DNA of 64,000 bases from NCBI GenBank assembly GCA_016125165.1, contig WGMH01000011.1, positions 1 to 64,000 of the forward strand, written 5' to 3'. Every line of letters starts with the position of its first letter. Position 1 is the stretch's first letter. A program made the position numbers and the translations under genes. Positions 1-7,667 of the stretch are shown here, piece after piece. The stretch is from Alphaproteobacteria bacterium (GTDB taxonomy: Bacteria > Pseudomonadota > Alphaproteobacteria > Micropepsales > Micropepsaceae). The notes beneath the pieces were generated by a model. The model saw nothing but the letters and a program-made list of their open reading frames with translations. It was not told where the DNA came from and searched no databases.

Positions 1-2
1 CG

Positions 3-962
3 AACCTCAGCGTTCATGCCGCACCCGCCAGCGACGCGAAATTTGCGATTTCGCTGGATGCTCACACGCTGCCGCTGTCGTCGTCCGATCCCAAGCTGAA
101 TACGCTGGGTCGTCTGCGCTATCGTGGCGGGCTTGAGATCGACAGCAGCGACAGCCGCTTTGGCGGGCTTTCCGCCATGGCGATCAGCGCCGATGGAACG
201 CAGATTCTCGCAATATCAGACGAGGCCCACTGGTTCCGCGCCACGCTGCACTATTCGGCGAAGGGTGACCTCTCCGGCATATCAGACGGCGCTCTGGCCG
301 ATATGCGCGCGCTGGATGGTGCCACCTTGCGCGGCAAACAGGGCGACGCCGAAGGCATGGCAACTGTCACGCCGCATGGCATCGACGGCGAGGTGCTGGT
401 GAGCTTCGAAGGCGATCATCGGGTGTGGCGTTACGATCTGGCGAAGGGGCTCGATGCCGTGCCGAGCTCCTTTCCCATGCCCGATGCGATCAAATCGCTG
501 GACAGCAACAAGGGGCTGGAGAGCTTCGTCGCACTCGGCGGCGGCAAATATCTCGCCACCGCGGAGACCGGACAAAATGCCGATGGCACACATCCGGCGT
601 GGCTCGTGGGCGATGGCGCGCCGCAAACGCTGCGCGTGACGCACCACGATCCCTATGAAGTGACCGATGGCACCATCGGGCCAGACGGCAATCTCTATCT
701 GATGGAGCGGCACTACTTCGGACCACTGGGCGGCGTGGTGGCGGCGGTGCGCGAAGTGCCTTCCGCCGCGATCAAGCCCGGTGCGCAGCTGGACGGCGGC
801 GAGATCGCAAAATTCACGATGCGCCAGAACATCGACAACATGGAAGGTATCGCCATGCGCCTCGGCCCTGACGGCAAGACATTTGTCTATCTGCTCGCCG
901 ACGACAACTACAGCCCGATCGAGCGCACGGTCCTCTTGATGTTCGAGCTCTTGCCGCCCTGA
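3..962 (+). CDS. Esterase-like/phytase-like family protein, 5' partial
   Basis: The reading frame is open from the window edge, so the true start lies upstream; about 319 residues are visible. The sequence fits the phytase-like (esterase-like activity of phytase) beta-propeller family: an 'RYRGGLEI' segment, 'FGGLSAMAISADG', 'DAEGMATV' and a C-terminal 'NIDNMEGIAMR' block typical of the repeated blades. The first visible residues ('NLSVHAAPASDA') look like the end of a signal peptide, so a periplasmic or secreted location is likely. The substrate cannot be read from the sequence. It is convergent with the next gene, with only 4 nt between the stop codons. Confidence 0.75.
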   Translation, partial: NLSVHAAPASDAKFAISLDAHTLPLSSSDPKLNTLGRLRYRGGLEIDSSDSRFGGLSAMAISADGTQILAISDEAHWFRATLHYSAKGDLSGISDGALADMRALDGATLRGKQGDAEGMATVTPHGIDGEVLVSFEGDHRVWRYDLAKGLDAVPSSFPMPDAIKSLDSNKGLESFVALGGGKYLATAETGQNADGTHPAWLVGDGAPQTLRVTHHDPYEVTDGTIGPDGNLYLMERHYFGPLGGVVAAVREVPSAAIKPGAQLDGGEIAKFTMRQNIDNMEGIAMRLGPDGKTFVYLLADDNYSPIERTVLLMFELLPP

Positions 963-966
963 GCGA

Positions 967-1770
967 TCAGTAACCGCCGAAGCCGGACATGGGCGGGATG
1001 ATCGGGCGCAGCACCCAGTACGGGATCAGAAGCGCGACAGCCCAGCCGAAGCAGACGCCGCCATAGGTGAGCATCTGGCCGGTCCAATCAACGGGTGTGC
1101 CAGCAAATGCCGCCGGGAAACCGATCACGCAAAAGAACAGACCGCCAAAGATCGACGCCATCAGCGGCGCCTGCCACCAGCGCGGGCCGCGCATGCGGTC
1201 AAATGTGAAGGCCGATACGCACTGCGCCACAAAGAGGGCCGCGCCGAACCCGCCCAGAATGCGCAGCGACGGCATGGGACCATCGCGCAGCATGCCGATG
1301 TCATCCGCAAAATAGATCATGCACGCCAGCGCAATGGCCCAGGAGCCAAAGATCTGGCCGAAGGCATAGGCGGCGCCGTACCGGCGATTGGTCAGGTGAA
1401 TGGCGAAAAGAGAGACCGGCAACACCAGCAGTCCCAGACTGAGCCACTCGTAGCCCGCATCGGTGATACCGGGAACGGGCGTGACGCCATAAACGAATGA
1501 GGCCGCTGCCAATGTGAGCAACAGCAACACCGGCACCATCAGCCGAAAACCGACTGCAAAAACGCTGACAATGCGATGGAAAACGCCGCCGCCGGAAACT
1601 GCCCGGCCTTCATATGCCGCGCCGATCGTTTCAAGCGGACGCATCCGCCCGGCATCACTGCCCGTTACGCCAACAGAACTTCTGGAAACGCCGTTACGCC
1701 CGGCGCTCACGCCCGCTTCGAAACCTGACACAGCACCCCACCCCTGCACCGGCGGTTCCGCCTGATGCAT
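967..1770 (-). CDS. Integral membrane protein, possibly VUT/YhhQ-like (queuosine precursor transporter family)
   Basis: A 267-residue protein with a polar N-terminal stretch of about 65 residues followed by roughly six hydrophobic segments. The C-terminal half ('LFVAQCVSAFTFDRMRG', 'RWWQAPLMASIFGG') resembles the VUT (YhhQ) family, whose members import queuosine precursors. The resemblance is by eye only and the N-terminal half is atypical. The first residues are rich in Gly/Ser/Val, so the real start may be further in, for instance near the first hydrophobic stretch. Queuosine genes queF and queD lie 37 kb away, which is compatible but not evidence of linkage. It could instead be an unrelated polytopic membrane protein. 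Confidence 0.45.
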   Translation of the reverse strand: MHQAEPPVQGWGAVSGFEAGVSAGRNGVSRSSVGVTGSDAGRMRPLETIGAAYEGRAVSGGGVFHRIVSVFAVGFRLMVPVLLLLTLAAASFVYGVTPVPGITDAGYEWLSLGLLVLPVSLFAIHLTNRRYGAAYAFGQIFGSWAIALACMIYFADDIGMLRDGPMPSLRILGGFGAALFVAQCVSAFTFDRMRGPRWWQAPLMASIFGGLFFCVIGFPAAFAGTPVDWTGQMLTYGGVCFGWAVALLIPYWVLRPIIPPMSGFGGY

Positions 1771-1829
1771 TTTGAGACATTAGGACAAGAGTGTTGCAGA
1801 AGCTATGCCGTTATCAGGCAAATTTACGA

Positions 1830-2120
1830 TTAAGCGGCGTTAGCCAATTTCTTGGCGATGGACCGCTTAAGTTTCAGGGCGCGCGCGGAAAGCACGTCAT
1901 CCTTAGCCTTCAGCAGGAAAGCGTCGATGCCGCCGATCTTGTCCACGCTGCGCAAGGCATTCATGGAGATGCGCAGGCTGACGCTCTGGCCAAGGGCCTC
2001 GCTGTCGAGCGAGATGACCTGAAGGTTGGGGCGGAACACCCGCTTGGTCTTGTTGTTGGCGTGGCTGACGTTGTTGCCTACGAGAACGGCCTTACCCGTC
2101 AATTCACAGCGGCGCGACAT
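1830..2120 (-). CDS. rpmB: 50S ribosomal protein L28
   Basis: A 96-residue basic protein starting '[23 protein letters not shown]', the signature of bacterial L28, with the '[10 protein letters not shown]' segment that follows. Length is normal for alphaproteobacterial L28. It is a structural component of the large ribosomal subunit. It stands alone on the minus strand downstream of meaB; a good -35/-10 pair lies across the meaB stop codon, so it probably has its own promoter. Confidence 0.97.
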   Translation of the reverse strand: MSRRCELTGKAVLVGNNVSHANNKTKRVFRPNLQVISLDSEALGQSVSLRISMNALRSVDKIGGIDAFLLKAKDDVLSARALKLKRSIAKKLANAA

Positions 2121-2158
2121 GGCCCGAAACCTTTCGATGCTTCCGAAAAAGAGCGGCT

Positions 2159-2187
2159 CTCATAAGGGGCCACGTTCCCAAGGTCAA
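2159..2187 (-). promoter_or_regulatory. Predicted sigma70-type promoter of rpmB
   Basis: On the minus strand TTGACC and TATGAG are separated by 17 nt, matching five of six and four of six consensus positions. The -35 box overlaps the last codons of meaB, and the predicted start site gives a short leader before the rpmB ATG. Confidence 0.45.
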
Positions 2188-3167
2188 GCGTGGCGAAAAC
2201 GCCTGATCAGTGCCCGCGCCGCCGCATGGGGCAACACCTTGCCGGCGGCCACGTCCGCCTCCACCTGGGCCGCCTGGCCATCCTCGGCCACCTCATCCGC
2301 CACGGCGGCCTGTACTTCCGACCAGAACCAGCGCCGGGCCTGTTCCGCCCTGAGACGGGCAAGGCTGCCACTGGCTTTCAGCCCCTCCTGAAAGGCGCGC
2401 ATCGCAGCCCACGCTTCGGCAATGCCGGTGCCCTTCATGGCCGAAACCTTCAGGACCTGCGCCGTGAGCCCCGGATATTTGGGCCGCATCAGATGCATGG
2501 CGGCATGGTAGTCCGACGCGGCGCGCCCCGCCGCCTGCTCCAGATCACCATCGGCCTTGGTCACAAGGAGGATATCCGCCAGTTCCATCACCCCGCGCTT
2601 GATGCCCTGCAGGTCATCGCCACCACCCGGAGACAGCAGGAGCACAAACACATCCACCATTTCGGCCACTTCGGTTTCCGACTGCCCGACACCGACCGTT
2701 TCAACGATCACCACATCGAAGCCCGCCGCCTCCAGCACCAGCATCGCCTCGCGCGTGCGCCGCGCGACGCCGCCGAGCGTGATTCCGGCCGGCGACGGGC
2801 GAATAAAGGCCCCCGGATCGCGCGACAGCGCCTCCATGCGGGTCTTGTCGCCCAATATGGAACCGCCCGATCGTCGCGAGGTGGGATCAATAGCCAGAAC
2901 GCCGACTTTCAGGCCCTGCCCCGTCAGATGTTTGCCGAACGCCTCGATGAAGGTGGATTTTCCGGCGCCCGGCGCTCCCGAAATGCCAAGCCGCACGGAA
3001 CCGCCGGAAAGCGGCAAAAGCTGCGAAAGCAGGACTTCAGCCTCGGCACGATCCTCGGATTTGGTGGATTCCACGAGCGTGATCGCGCGGGCCAGCGCGC
3101 GACGGTCACCCGCCTTAACTCCGGGCAACAATTCGTGTTCACCGCTCTTTACCTTTGGACGCGTCAT
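2184..3167 (-). CDS. meaB: Methylmalonyl-CoA mutase-associated GTPase MeaB (ArgK family)
   Basis: A 327-residue G3E-type GTPase that guards and reactivates adenosylcobalamin-dependent methylmalonyl-CoA mutase. Visible motifs are the Walker A 'GAPGAGKST' near residue 62, the 'DPTSRRSGGSILGDKTRM' block typical of ArgK/MeaB, 'VETVGVGQSE' (G3 region) and 'VTKAD' (G4). Length matches the family. The partner mutase lies on the same strand at 5124-7268, separated by two genes on the other strand, so the two are clustered but not in one operon. A 646-residue plus-strand ORF runs antisense to it and is only the extension of the DUF3108 reading frame. Confidence 0.95.
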   Translation of the reverse strand: MTRPKVKSGEHELLPGVKAGDRRALARAITLVESTKSEDRAEAEVLLSQLLPLSGGSVRLGISGAPGAGKSTFIEAFGKHLTGQGLKVGVLAIDPTSRRSGGSILGDKTRMEALSRDPGAFIRPSPAGITLGGVARRTREAMLVLEAAGFDVVIVETVGVGQSETEVAEMVDVFVLLLSPGGGDDLQGIKRGVMELADILLVTKADGDLEQAAGRAASDYHAAMHLMRPKYPGLTAQVLKVSAMKGTGIAEAWAAMRAFQEGLKASGSLARLRAEQARRWFWSEVQAAVADEVAEDGQAAQVEADVAAGKVLPHAAARALIRRFRHA

Positions 3168-3169
3168 AA

Positions 3170-3199
3170 TTGGACCATCTTGTCCCGCATTTTTATCAT
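3170..3199 (+). promoter_or_regulatory. Predicted promoter of the DUF3108 gene
   Basis: TTGGAC and TATCAT (five of six to TATAAT) separated by 18 nt, immediately upstream of the divergent meaB start codon and about 50 nt before the DUF3108 ATG. Confidence 0.35.
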
Positions 3200-3251
3200 G
3201 GGCGCGTTCGAAATCGCCGTGCCTCTTTGCGTAGCTCTACAGGAGTCGATC

Positions 3252-4130
3252 ATGGGTGTCTTCAAATCGCGCAAGCGCCGGGTTGCCGGAATCGCCTTTG
3301 CCGCCGTCGCGCTGATGAGCGCCGCAGCACTCGCAGGCGATGTTGCAAAAACTGACAAGGTCGCTTCGATCGCGCCGGGCACCGCCGCTGGCACGCTCGA
3401 TCTGGCCTACAGCATTGCCTTCTGGGGCATCCCCTTCGGCCACAGCAATGTGGAGATCAAGCTGGACAAGGACGCCTATCAGACGCGCTCCGATTTCGAG
3501 ACGAGCGGCATTGTGAGCGTGTTCTGGAAGTCGGACATCGAGGCTTCATCCAACGGCACGATCAAACCGGGCAATCTGGAGCCGGCCGTTTACGACTCCT
3601 ATGACCAACGCCGTTCCGACCACAAGCAGCGCGTGAAGGTGACCTTCACCGATGACGATCCGACGGTTCTCGCAGATCCGCCCTACAACATGAAAAAATA
3701 CCCCGTCACCAGCAAACAGAAGCGCGAAGCGCTCGATCCCATGAGCGCGGTGGCACTGGTCATGGCGGGCGTGAAGGCCGATGCGAAGAATCCTTGCGGC
3801 ACCGTTGCACCAGTGTTCGACGGACGGCGCCGTTACGATATTTCCTTCACCCATATGAAGGACGAACAGGCGACCGTGAAGGGCATCTACAGCGGCAAGG
3901 CGCACCTCTGCCAGATGCACTACAACCAGATCGCGGGCTTCAAGCCGAAGATCGTGAAGGAAGGCAAATCGCTGCCGCCTGTCTATGGCTGGTTCGTCGA
4001 TGTGCCGAGCCCCAATGCGCCGAATGGCCGTTACGTTGTGCTCATCAAGGCATGGGCCAGCACCGGGTGGGGCACGGCAGACGCCACGATCACACACATG
4101 AGCATCGACAAGGGCATCAAGAAGGGCTGA
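3252..4130 (+). CDS. DUF3108 domain-containing secreted protein
   Basis: The ORF track extends this frame to 2190, but that part is antisense to meaB. I start at the ATG at 3252 because AGGAG sits 6 nt upstream and it is followed by a clear signal peptide (basic 'KSRKRRVAG', hydrophobic 'IAFAAVALMSAAALAG'). The mature part 'LDLAYSIAFWGIPFGHSNVEI' and the following beta-rich sequence match DUF3108, a family of periplasmic proteins with no assigned biochemical role. Total 292 residues. It is divergent from meaB and followed by a hairpin at 4150-4176. Confidence 0.85.
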   Translation: MGVFKSRKRRVAGIAFAAVALMSAAALAGDVAKTDKVASIAPGTAAGTLDLAYSIAFWGIPFGHSNVEIKLDKDAYQTRSDFETSGIVSVFWKSDIEASSNGTIKPGNLEPAVYDSYDQRRSDHKQRVKVTFTDDDPTVLADPPYNMKKYPVTSKQKREALDPMSAVALVMAGVKADAKNPCGTVAPVFDGRRRYDISFTHMKDEQATVKGIYSGKAHLCQMHYNQIAGFKPKIVKEGKSLPPVYGWFVDVPSPNAPNGRYVVLIKAWASTGWGTADATITHMSIDKGIKKG

Positions 4131-4149
4131 CGCTCGACGCCTCCATCAT

Positions 4150-4176
4150 CCCCCGCTAGCCTTCGGATAGCGGGGG
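4150..4176 (+). promoter_or_regulatory. Strong hairpin between the DUF3108 gene and the PAP2 gene, containing the PAP2 ribosome binding site
   Basis: CCCCCGCTA and TAGCGGGGG form a perfect 9-bp stem around a 9-nt loop containing CTTCGG. There is no T-run after it, and the 3' arm supplies the GGGGG ribosome binding region 4 nt before the PAP2 ATG. It could act as a weak terminator or RNA stabiliser for the upstream message, or hide the PAP2 ribosome binding site. Confidence 0.5.
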
Positions 4177-4180
4177 AATC

Positions 4181-5110
4181 ATGGATACGTTTCTGCACGA
4201 TATGCACTGGGTGCTGCCGCTTCGGCATGCATGGGCCACTCCCATCGCCGATGCCTTCACCTTCCTGGGCTACACACCGTTCTTCTTCATCTTCATGCCG
4301 CTGGTCTACTGGTTCTGGGACCGGACCATCTTCATGCGGCTGGCGCTGGTGATCGTCATCACCGCGATCCTGAATGGATGGCTGAAGGATCTGTGGCAGG
4401 ACCCGCGTCCCGACCTGATATTCCAGCTCGATCATGAACGCGTCGCAGATTCGTTTGGGCGGCCAAGCGGTCATGCGCAGGTGGCATGGGCCATGTGGCT
4501 ATGGCTCGCTTATGAAATCCGCAGGGGCTGGGCATGGGCGCTTGCGGCTTTCATCGCACTCGGCGTGAGCCTTAGCCGCCTCTATCTGGGTGTGCATGAT
4601 GTTGACGATGTGCTGACCGGGTTCGCGCTTGGGGTTTCCGGTCTTCTCATTCTGGGCTTCCTGCTCGGTCACCGTTTCGATTTCTGGCGGCACTTGCCAA
4701 ACGCGGTTCACTATCTTGCGTTCGCGGTGCTGTTCGCCCTGCTCTGGGTAAGCTGGCCAATCGCGAAATATCCGGAAGGCACCGAGAACACGCTGCTGTT
4801 CTTCGTGGGCGCCTATACCGGCGCGCTCATCGATCACAAACTGATGCCGCATCAACCCGCGCGGCCAGAGTGGTGGCAGATGATTGCGTTCGGATTTCCG
4901 GCGGTGCTGGGGCTGTTCGCCTTTCGCACGCTCGTCGGCATTGCGGGTGCGCAGCTGCATTTGCTTCCCACGGTGACAAGCGGTGCGCAGGCGTTCCTTG
5001 TCGGCGCCTATGTGACGATCATCATCCCGGTAATTTTCCGCATGCTGAGCATCGGAAGAAAACAGGCAACAAGCGCCGATCAGGGCATCGTGGAGGAAGA
5101 GCCGGTGTGA
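4181..5110 (+). CDS. PAP2-superfamily membrane phosphatase
   Basis: A 309-residue polytopic protein with the three PAP2 (type 2 phosphatidic acid phosphatase) motifs in order: 'KDLWQDPRP' near residue 69, 'PSGHAQ' near residue 92, and 'SRLYLGVHDVDD' near residue 132. The histidines in motifs 2 and 3 are the expected catalytic residues. At least seven hydrophobic segments follow or flank them. Such enzymes dephosphorylate lipid phosphates such as phosphatidic acid or undecaprenyl pyrophosphate; the specific substrate cannot be told. The start is supported by the G-rich site 4 nt upstream, inside a hairpin. It is convergent with the mutase gene, 13 nt apart. Confidence 0.88.
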   Translation: MDTFLHDMHWVLPLRHAWATPIADAFTFLGYTPFFFIFMPLVYWFWDRTIFMRLALVIVITAILNGWLKDLWQDPRPDLIFQLDHERVADSFGRPSGHAQVAWAMWLWLAYEIRRGWAWALAAFIALGVSLSRLYLGVHDVDDVLTGFALGVSGLLILGFLLGHRFDFWRHLPNAVHYLAFAVLFALLWVSWPIAKYPEGTENTLLFFVGAYTGALIDHKLMPHQPARPEWWQMIAFGFPAVLGLFAFRTLVGIAGAQLHLLPTVTSGAQAFLVGAYVTIIIPVIFRMLSIGRKQATSADQGIVEEEPV

Positions 5111-5123
5111 GACCGGCCCTCTC

Positions 5124-7268
5124 CTACTCCGCCGCGTGCGGGAGTTTGCGTGCGCGGATGAGATCGAGAACCTTCTTCGCGGCTTCGACGATGTTGGTGC
5201 CGGGGCCGAAGATGGCGGCGACGCCGGACTTCTGCAGGAAGGGATAATCCTGCTGCGGGATGACGCCCCCGACCACCACCAGAATGTCTTCGGCCTTTTG
5301 CGCCTTCAATGCTTCGACGAGCTGCGGCACCAGAGTCTTGTGACCGGCGGCCTGGCTGGAAATGCCGATGACGTGCACATCCGCCTCGATGGCATCTTTG
5401 GCGACTTCTTCCGGCGTCTGGAATAGCGGGCCGATATCGACATCGAAACCGAGATCGGCAAACGCGGTGGCGATGACTTTCGCGCCGCGGTCATGTCCAT
5501 CCTGCCCCATCTTGGCGACGAGCATGCGCGGGCGCCGGCCCTCGTCCTTCGCGAATTTCGCCACATCATCGCGAATGGCGGCGAACTCATTGTCGCCTTC
5601 ATAGGCATGGCCATAGACGCCGGAAATGGAGCGGATTTCCGCACGGTGACGGCCAAAGACCTTTTCCATCGCATCGGAAATCTCGCCGACGGTCGCGCGG
5701 GCGCGCGCGGCATTTACGGCAAGCTCTAACAGATTGCCATTGTCCTTCGCACCTTCCGCAAGCGCGGCAAGCGAAGCTTCGACCGCCTTTGCATCGCGCT
5801 TTGCCTTGACATCCTTCAACCGCGCGATTTGCGCGTCCCGCACGGCGGCGTTGTCGATGTCACGGACTTCGATTTCACCACCGTCTTTCACCTGGAATTT
5901 GTTGACGCCGACGATCACATCCTCGGCGCGATCGACGCGCGCCTGACGGCGCGCGGCGGCCTCTTCGATACGCAACTTCGGGATACCGGCTTCAACGGCC
6001 TTGGTCATGCCGCCCATGCGTTCCACGTCGTCGATGATTTCCTGCGCAGCGCTGGCGAGCGAATGGGTGAGCGCCTCCACATAGTAGGAGCCGCCCAGAG
6101 GATCGACCACGCGCGTGACCTGCGCCTCGTTCTGCAGAATGAGCTGCGTGTTGCGGGCGATGCGTGCGGAAAATTCCGTGGGCAGTGCGATGGCCTCGTC
6201 GAATGAATTGGTATGCAGCGATTGCGTGCCGCCGAGCACCGAAGCCAGCGCCTCGATCGTGGTGCGCACGACGTTGTTGTACGGATCCTGTTCGGTGAGC
6301 GAGACGCCGGAGGTTTGGCAATGCGTGCGCAGCATCAGCGAATCCGGCTTCTTCGCATTGAAGCCCTTCATGATGCAGGCCCAAAGGAAGCGCGCGGCGC
6401 GCAGCTTCGCCACTTCCATGAAGAAATTCATGCCAATGCCGAAGAAGAACGACAGGCGCGGCGCGAATGCATCCACATCCAGCCCCTTGGCAAGGGCGGA
6501 ACGCACATATTCGATGCCGTCGGCCAGCGTGTAGGCCAATTCCTGCACCGCCGTCGCGCCGGCTTCATGCATGTGATAGCCGCTGATCGAGATCGAATTG
6601 AACTTCGGCATTTTCGTTGCCGTGTATTCGATGATGTCGGCGACGATGCGCATGGAGGCCGCAGGCGGATAGATATAGGTGTTGCGGACCATGAACTCTT
6701 TCAAAATGTCGTTCTGGATGGTGCCGCTCAGTTTCTCCGGTGAAACGCCCTGCTCTTCCGCCGCGACGATGTAGTTCGCCATCGTCGGGATAACGGCGCC
6801 GTTCATCGTCATCGACACGCTCATCTTGTCGAGCGGGATACCGGAGAAGAGGATCTTCATGTCCTCCACGCTGTCGATGGCAACACCGGCCTTGCCCACA
6901 TCGCCCGCCACGCGCGGATGATCGCTGTCGTAACCGCGATGGGTGGCCAAATCGAACGCCACCGAAAGGCCCATCTGCCCCGCCGCCAGATTGCGGCGAT
7001 AGAAGGCGTTGGATTCTTCGGCGGTGGAAAAGCCCGCATACTGACGAATGGTCCAGGGGCGGCCCGCATACATGGTGCCGCGCACGCCACGCGTGAACGG
7101 GAAGATGCCGGGCAGCGTATCGGTCTCGAAACCTTCCAGATCGGCGGCCGTGTAGAGCGGCTTGACCGCAAAGCCCTCCGGGGTAGCCCAGTTCAGGCTC
7201 TCCAGTGGCTTGTCCCGCAATTCCTTCTGGGCAAGGGCCTGCCAGGCCTTCAGATCGGTGTCACTCAT
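5124..7268 (-). CDS. scpA: Methylmalonyl-CoA mutase, single-chain homodimeric type
   Basis: It interconverts methylmalonyl-CoA and succinyl-CoA using adenosylcobalamin, the last step of propionate and odd-chain catabolism. I start at the ATG at 7268 ('[10 protein letters not shown]'), giving 714 residues, the usual size; the ORF track's 28-residue extension is not conserved-looking. The N-terminal TIM-barrel carries '[16 protein letters not shown]' and '[10 protein letters not shown]', with the tyrosine and arginine that favour methylmalonyl-CoA over isobutyryl-CoA. The C-terminal B12 domain carries 'MGQDGHDRG', the DxHxxG cobalt-ligand motif. No separate small subunit is present. The reactivating GTPase gene meaB is nearby on the same strand. 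Confidence 0.96.
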   Translation of the reverse strand: MSDTDLKAWQALAQKELRDKPLESLNWATPEGFAVKPLYTAADLEGFETDTLPGIFPFTRGVRGTMYAGRPWTIRQYAGFSTAEESNAFYRRNLAAGQMGLSVAFDLATHRGYDSDHPRVAGDVGKAGVAIDSVEDMKILFSGIPLDKMSVSMTMNGAVIPTMANYIVAAEEQGVSPEKLSGTIQNDILKEFMVRNTYIYPPAASMRIVADIIEYTATKMPKFNSISISGYHMHEAGATAVQELAYTLADGIEYVRSALAKGLDVDAFAPRLSFFFGIGMNFFMEVAKLRAARFLWACIMKGFNAKKPDSLMLRTHCQTSGVSLTEQDPYNNVVRTTIEALASVLGGTQSLHTNSFDEAIALPTEFSARIARNTQLILQNEAQVTRVVDPLGGSYYVEALTHSLASAAQEIIDDVERMGGMTKAVEAGIPKLRIEEAAARRQARVDRAEDVIVGVNKFQVKDGGEIEVRDIDNAAVRDAQIARLKDVKAKRDAKAVEASLAALAEGAKDNGNLLELAVNAARARATVGEISDAMEKVFGRHRAEIRSISGVYGHAYEGDNEFAAIRDDVAKFAKDEGRRPRMLVAKMGQDGHDRGAKVIATAFADLGFDVDIGPLFQTPEEVAKDAIEADVHVIGISSQAAGHKTLVPQLVEALKAQKAEDILVVVGGVIPQQDYPFLQKSGVAAIFGPGTNIVEAAKKVLDLIRARKLPHAAE

Positions 7269-7667
7269 GTGGGCGCTTCCGGATGCTTCGATTTTGCCGG
7301 AGTATCGCAGGTGCGAAGTCCGGTTCAATGCGAAACGGAAAACCGTTGCCACTCAAATGGCTAGCTTCTGGGGCGTTTTCGTCGCGTCACGATAGCTTTG
7401 CCGTACCGTCATATTGGTCAGCCTACGGAGTATTCCTGTGGGTAAGCCGTCAGACTCCATGATTGGGCACTGCCCCCAGATATCGTAGGGAACGATCCTT
7501 GACTTTCCAGTCATAGTATGAGAACAGAAGGTGATATTGATTCGGTTAGCGATTCGGACCTGATTCGTCCATGGTACGTTCGTAGCTGTTTACCCCGTCT
7601 GCCCAAATCCGTGGACTGTGACGATCAGGCTTGCGGCCACGCGTATTTGCGCCATGTTGAAACTATC
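7269..7667. other. 399-nt intergenic region between scpA and the helicase gene
   Basis: Divergent promoter region. Base composition is somewhat more AT-rich than the flanking genes. It contains TTGACT at 7499-7504 without a convincing -10 box, and a helicase-frame extension (open back to 7518) with no recognisable protein similarity. I see no RNA gene, riboswitch or cobalamin box in it. Confidence 0.5.

Noticed and set aside
2190-3251. N-terminal half of the 646-residue plus-strand ORF
   Set aside because: It is antisense to meaB, whose motifs are unambiguous; the DUF3108 signal peptide and ribosome site start at 3252.
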